From: Cupriavidus phytohabitans
GTDB taxonomy: Bacteria > Pseudomonadota > Gammaproteobacteria > Burkholderiales > Burkholderiaceae
Direction of reading: 5' to 3'
DNA: 64,000 bases
Assembly: GCF_000426345.1 (NCBI RefSeq)
Contig: NZ_AUFE01000027.1
Location: 1-64,000, forward strand
The notes under the pieces are model-generated. The model saw nothing but the letters and a program-made list of their open reading frames with translations. It did no database searches and was not told the DNA's origin. The position numbers were made by a program, and so were the translations under genes. Each line of letters opens with the position of its first letter. The first letter of the stretch is position 1. Below, piece after piece: positions 60,901 to 64,000 of the stretch.

Positions 60901-61940
60901 GGCATGAAAAATTGATGAATATGGCGGCCGGTGCCCGCGCCGCCATCGCGGACCGCGCGCGCATCTCGCTCGTGGGTAGTGACGCCAACCCGCGCTTCGA
61001 ACTGTTCCACGCGGCCAGCTCGCTGTGCTCGCAGAAAGTGCGCACGGTTCTGTTCGAGAAGCAGTTGCCGTACCGTTCGAACGATATGGTGATCCTCGGT
61101 TCGATGGGTCCGGATGGCCTTGTTCCGGCCGAGCACTACCATCCGCCCTACGTCCGACTGCGGATGCTTGCAGGCCGGGAAGTTGGGCGGGAACTTGTCA
61201 GCGGCTATAGCGGGCGTACGTCGGTGGAGACCGAAGGCTTTGACCCCTGCGCGGTCCCGTTGCTTGTGGACTACGAGGCTGGCCGTGTCATTGCCGATTC
61301 CAGACGGATCTGCTGCTATCTCGATGCGGTGTCGCGCGATCCCGTTCAGCTCGTGCCGGAGGACGCCGATGTGCGTGCCCAGGTGATGCAACAGGTGAGC
61401 ATCGTCGATCAGATCCCGAACGGCACCTTGCTCTATGGCTTTCATCCCGACGCCGACCTTCGGCCCGAAGCGCTCAAGACGGCCATGGAAACGGTCTACG
61501 ACTACAAGATCAAGGCGCTCGAAGCCATGATTGATGCCAATGCCGACGATGCGCAGCTCGTTGCGGCCTATCGCGCGAAGATCGCGAAGGAGCGGGGCGG
61601 CAAGTCGGTCCGCCACGATGCCGCATTTCAGCGCGCCGCACGTCGGCACGTCGCGGGCCTCTTGACGGACCTCGACCATGCGCTTGGTTCGTCGACACCG
61701 TACCTCAGGGGGGAATCATTCTCGCTCGGCGATGTGCTGTGGGGTGTCAACCTGGTCCGGATGGCTTACCTGGGGCTTGCGTCGATGTGGGAAAACCTGC
61801 CCAACGTCGAGCGATATGTTGATGCGCTGACCAAGCGTCCGTCCCTGTGTACCGAAGCGGTCCAGGCTACGGTCGATTCCATGCCGCCTTCGCGCTACAT
61901 GCATGTCATTGCGGGCTGCGGGGAGCCGGTGCCGGTGTAG
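60897..61940 (+). CDS. LinD-like glutathione transferase (reductive dehalogenase type)
   Basis: A 347-aa GST. The thioredoxin-like domain reads PRFELFHAASSLCSQKVRTV LFEKQLPY, closely matching LinD (2,5-dichlorohydroquinone reductive dechlorinase; PRFELFHxxxSxCSQKVR). Further shared segments are SVETEGFDPCAVPLLVDYEA GRVIADSR and LLYGFHPDADLRPE. The Cys of SLCSQKV is in the place of the catalytic Cys/Ser. The C-terminal helical domain ends FSLGDVLWGVNLVRMAYLG. It probably uses glutathione to remove a substituent from a hydroquinone. Translation starts inside the stop of the 13-codon stub. Confidence 0.85.
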   Translation: MRHEKLMNMAAGARAAIADRARISLVGSDANPRFELFHAASSLCSQKVRTVLFEKQLPYRSNDMVILGSMGPDGLVPAEHYHPPYVRLRMLAGREVGRELVSGYSGRTSVETEGFDPCAVPLLVDYEAGRVIADSRRICCYLDAVSRDPVQLVPEDADVRAQVMQQVSIVDQIPNGTLLYGFHPDADLRPEALKTAMETVYDYKIKALEAMIDANADDAQLVAAYRAKIAKERGGKSVRHDAAFQRAARRHVAGLLTDLDHALGSSTPYLRGESFSLGDVLWGVNLVRMAYLGLASMWENLPNVERYVDALTKRPSLCTEAVQATVDSMPPSRYMHVIAGCGEPVPV

Positions 61941-61978
61941 TCAAAGCCGGTGCCATTGGCAGGAGGGTAATTTGCGGA

Positions 61979-62152
61979 GGCCTGAATCTCCGCCGCGCGG
62001 GAGTGCTGCAGCGCACCCTTCCCCCAGAAGACCTATCACTCAAGGAGTGGGACAAGGTGGCCCGCATCGATTTGCGAGGCACCTATCTCTGCTGCAGGCA
62101 GTTCGGTTCCGGGATGGCAAGGCGTGGACGCGGAGCGATCGTGATGCGACTG
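61979..62152 (+). pseudogene. Short-chain dehydrogenase fragment
   Basis: One frame reads NLRRAGVLQRTLPPEDLSLK EWDKVARIDLRGTYLCCRQF GSGMARRGRGAIV, the middle of an SDR from the NNAG region to just before the catalytic Ser (NIASxxG). The NNAG motif itself is corrupted and both ends are missing. It follows the GST gene and is probably a remnant of the same old operon. Confidence 0.65.
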
Positions 62153-62461
62153 CCAAGCGCTCAACACCGGGGAATCGGGGGGCATAAGAGGAATTGGGGC
62201 AAACCGACACGTTTGTCAAAAATCTGTCACTCGCGTCAGAGAAGTATCGGCGCGCCCCTGCGATGGAGTTTAGCTGCCAGACTTGCACATATTGTTCTTT
62301 ATATTGAAATGATTGTGCGAATTTATGCATAATTGTTGACTCATTTCTGTCACATTCCTGACGCACTATCTGGCGGCCGCGTCGGTGGATGGTTTCGGCT
62401 CGCCTGCAAGCCGGGATGCCATCGACTGGACCCTTCGCTATATAAGAACCTGGAATCGACA
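62153..62461. promoter_or_regulatory. Porin upstream region with TTATGCATAA site
   Basis: The stretch before the porin is AT-rich from about 62210. It contains TTATGCATAA at 62323-62332, the same 10-bp core as the operators at 28577 and 37537, 130 bp upstream of the porin start. No gene is seen. Confidence 0.5.
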
Positions 62462-63529
62462 GTGAAAAAAGCTCTCTTCGCAGTGGCAGCCGCAGCTTGC
62501 GCCATGTCCGGCTCTGCCTTTGCCCAATCGTCGTCCAATGTGACGCTCTATGGCATCGCTGATGCCGGCATCAGTTTCCAAAACCACGTCAATGGTGGCG
62601 CAAACGGCGGTGGCTCTGTCGTTGGCGTGACTTCCGGCGGCCTCTCAGGTTCACGCTGGGGTCTGCGCGGGGTCGAGGACCTCGGCAGCAACCTGAAGGG
62701 CGTCTTCGTGCTGGAAAGCGGCTTCGATATCGATAGCGGCAAATCCGCACAGGGTGGCCGGCTCTTCGGTCGTCAGGCCTATGTTGGCCTGCAGGGCAAT
62801 TTCGGTGCCGTCACCCTCGGCCGACAGCAAAATTCGCTGTATGACCTGTTCGGTGCCTACGATCCGATGTCGGTAGGCCCCATGTACTCACTGAATTCGG
62901 TCGACAATCAATTTAATGGCCGCGCCGACAACGCCATCAAGTACACCGGTAAGTTCGGCGGCTTGACGGCAACCGGCTTCTATAGCTTCGGCCGCGACGT
63001 GAACTCCGGCCTCGGCGGCGAAGTGCCGGGCCACTTCCAGGTCGGCAAGAACTTTGGTGGTGGTTTGGCCTACGCGAACGGGCCGTTCTCGGTGGGCGTC
63101 GCGTATGACCAGTTCCAGGGCAGCACCCTGGCTTCCGCGGACCTCGCCGCAAAACGTGCTGCGATTGGTACGTCGTATGCCTTCGGTGCTGCGAAGGTGT
63201 TTGGCGGCTACCGCTGGATGCGTGACGAAGTCACGACTGGTATGGCCCGTCACGACAACCTGTACTGGCTCGGCGCGAACTACAAGTTCACTCCCGCCTT
63301 TACCCTGACCGGTGCGGCTTACTACACCGACGCCCGCACCGACAGCAAGGACTCATGGATGTTCGTGCTGAACGCCGACTACGCTTTGTCCAAGCGCACT
63401 GACGCGTACCTGCTGCTCGGCTACGTCAACAACAAGGGCAATGCGACCTTCGGTGTGACCGGTGCGGCCAATACGATGCCAGGCCAAAACCAAACCGGCG
63501 CGATGCTTGGCATGCGCCATCGCTTCTAA
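62462..63529 (+). CDS. Gram-negative general porin (Burkholderia type)
   Basis: A 355-aa outer-membrane porin. Signal peptide VKKALFAVAAAACAMSGSAFAQ (as MKKALF...; GTG start at 62462), then SSSNVTLYGIADAGISFQNH. Barrel features include SRWGLRGVEDLGSNLKGVFV LESGFDIDSG, RQAYVGLQGNFGAVTLGRQQ and the C-terminal GAMLGMRHRF. It is a typical trimeric OmpC-like porin of Cupriavidus/Burkholderia. The ribosome site (TGGAATCGACA) is weak. A terminator follows 87 bp downstream. Confidence 0.93.
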   Translation: MKKALFAVAAAACAMSGSAFAQSSSNVTLYGIADAGISFQNHVNGGANGGGSVVGVTSGGLSGSRWGLRGVEDLGSNLKGVFVLESGFDIDSGKSAQGGRLFGRQAYVGLQGNFGAVTLGRQQNSLYDLFGAYDPMSVGPMYSLNSVDNQFNGRADNAIKYTGKFGGLTATGFYSFGRDVNSGLGGEVPGHFQVGKNFGGGLAYANGPFSVGVAYDQFQGSTLASADLAAKRAAIGTSYAFGAAKVFGGYRWMRDEVTTGMARHDNLYWLGANYKFTPAFTLTGAAYYTDARTDSKDSWMFVLNADYALSKRTDAYLLLGYVNNKGNATFGVTGAANTMPGQNQTGAMLGMRHRF

Positions 63530-63615
63530 TTTCCTACCCGTAGGACGAGGTGCGCTCCCGGGCGTGCCAGCGAACAACTTCATATCGACCTTGGCTTTCA
63601 CTGTTAAGGACGTTT

Positions 63616-63642
63616 GGCCGGCAGAAGTGTCGGCCTTTTTTT
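63616..63642 (+). terminator. Rho-independent terminator after porin
   Basis: GGCCG and CGGCC form the stem around GCAGAAGTGT, followed by seven T. It lies 87 bp after the porin stop codon. Confidence 0.85.
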
Positions 63643-64000
63643 CGTACGTCGCTCGCTATCAAGGGGGGCCAGATGGGTTCCTCATGCGCCGGAACTGGGG
63701 CAGGCGGGCAGTGAACTTGCCGATCACTCAGCGGATGGATTCGTGGCGCGGCATGAGTTGCCAAGGTGCGACCGTGTACGGGAAATGACGGAGAGGAGTC
63801 AGCGCCTGCGGTTCGTGCCCGCCAGCATACCGCGGGCAAGCAGCGACGTGTAGTCCATTGTCCATCGCACTGACTTACCTGGTCACGCCGGACTTCCGAG
63901 ATGTGCGGCAATTCACTTCTGTGCGGAACGCGGGTCTCGAATCAGTCTGCCCGAATTCCCCAGGCGGGAAGCAACTTGCTCCATTTTTCGGTCTCTTTAA
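63643..64000. other. Unassigned end of window
   Basis: Several short open frames exist on both strands but none shows a family motif or a good ribosome site. I see no gene here; a gene entering from beyond the window edge cannot be excluded. Confidence 0.4.

Noticed and set aside
63534-63911. 125-codon minus-strand frame at the window end
   Set aside because: It overlaps the porin terminator, shows no family motif and has an unusual Arg/His/Pro composition.

Overview
The window is GC-rich DNA from a versatile soil/water beta-proteobacterium, most likely Burkholderiaceae and Cupriavidus/Ralstonia-like. Supporting signs are five periplasmic Bug (TctC-like) receptors, two Burkholderia-type general porins, many IclR/LysR/GntR regulators beside catabolic operons, and the recurrent ribosome-binding context GGAGACAAC. 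No rRNA, tRNA, replication or housekeeping genes were seen. The density of accessory catabolism and decayed mobile elements suggests a secondary replicon or genomic-island-like region (inference).

Layout. 0-7.6 kb: cut IS5-type transposase, then an IclR-controlled module (TIM-barrel amidohydrolase, Bug, class III CoA-transferase, citryl-CoA-lyase-like citrate-synthase-fold protein, Bug) flanked by a 19-bp direct repeat. 7.6-10.6 kb: AspT-type antiporter and D-lactate dehydrogenase. 11-22.4 kb: LysR plus a long beta-oxidation operon (aldehyde dehydrogenase, MFS, acyl-CoA ligase, TauD-like dioxygenase broken by a 29-bp tandem duplication, SCP2-type thiolase, split MaoC hydratase, SDR, acyl-CoA dehydrogenase, SEC-C protein). 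22.4-28 kb: LysR, CsiD-type glutarate hydroxylase, FMN alpha-hydroxyacid oxidase, zinc-type dehydrogenase, GntR regulator. 28.6-38 kb: an unassigned catabolic cluster (MFS, cupin, porin; on the minus strand aldehyde dehydrogenase, DUF1185 protein, Bug, fumarylacetoacetate-hydrolase family protein, VOC protein; then an NTF2-like protein) punctuated by near-identical TTTTATGCATAAAA palindromes. 38.7-45.9 kb: LysR/Bug/ADP-forming acyl-CoA synthetase/two crotonases/aldehyde dehydrogenase. 46-50.2 kb: Bug, SDR, 2-hydroxyacid dehydrogenase and a divergent HTH-citrate synthase fusion. 50.2-52.5 kb: graveyard of broken genes, including a group II intron 3' end seated in an IS3 remnant.

52.8-62 kb is the most unusual part. 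A PcpA/LinE-like hydroquinone ring-cleavage dioxygenase, a WrbA-like quinone reductase, a nitroreductase and a LysR regulator surround two inverted copies of one ancestral operon, maleylacetate reductase - amidase - tryptophan-dioxygenase-family protein - LinD-like glutathione transferase. The two copies have decayed reciprocally. The left copy keeps the reductase and the dioxygenase-family protein, with remnants of the amidase and GST. The right copy keeps the amidase and GST, with stubs of the reductase (fused in frame to the amidase) and of the dioxygenase-family gene. Together they retain one intact copy of each gene. The window ends with an SDR remnant, a second porin and its terminator.
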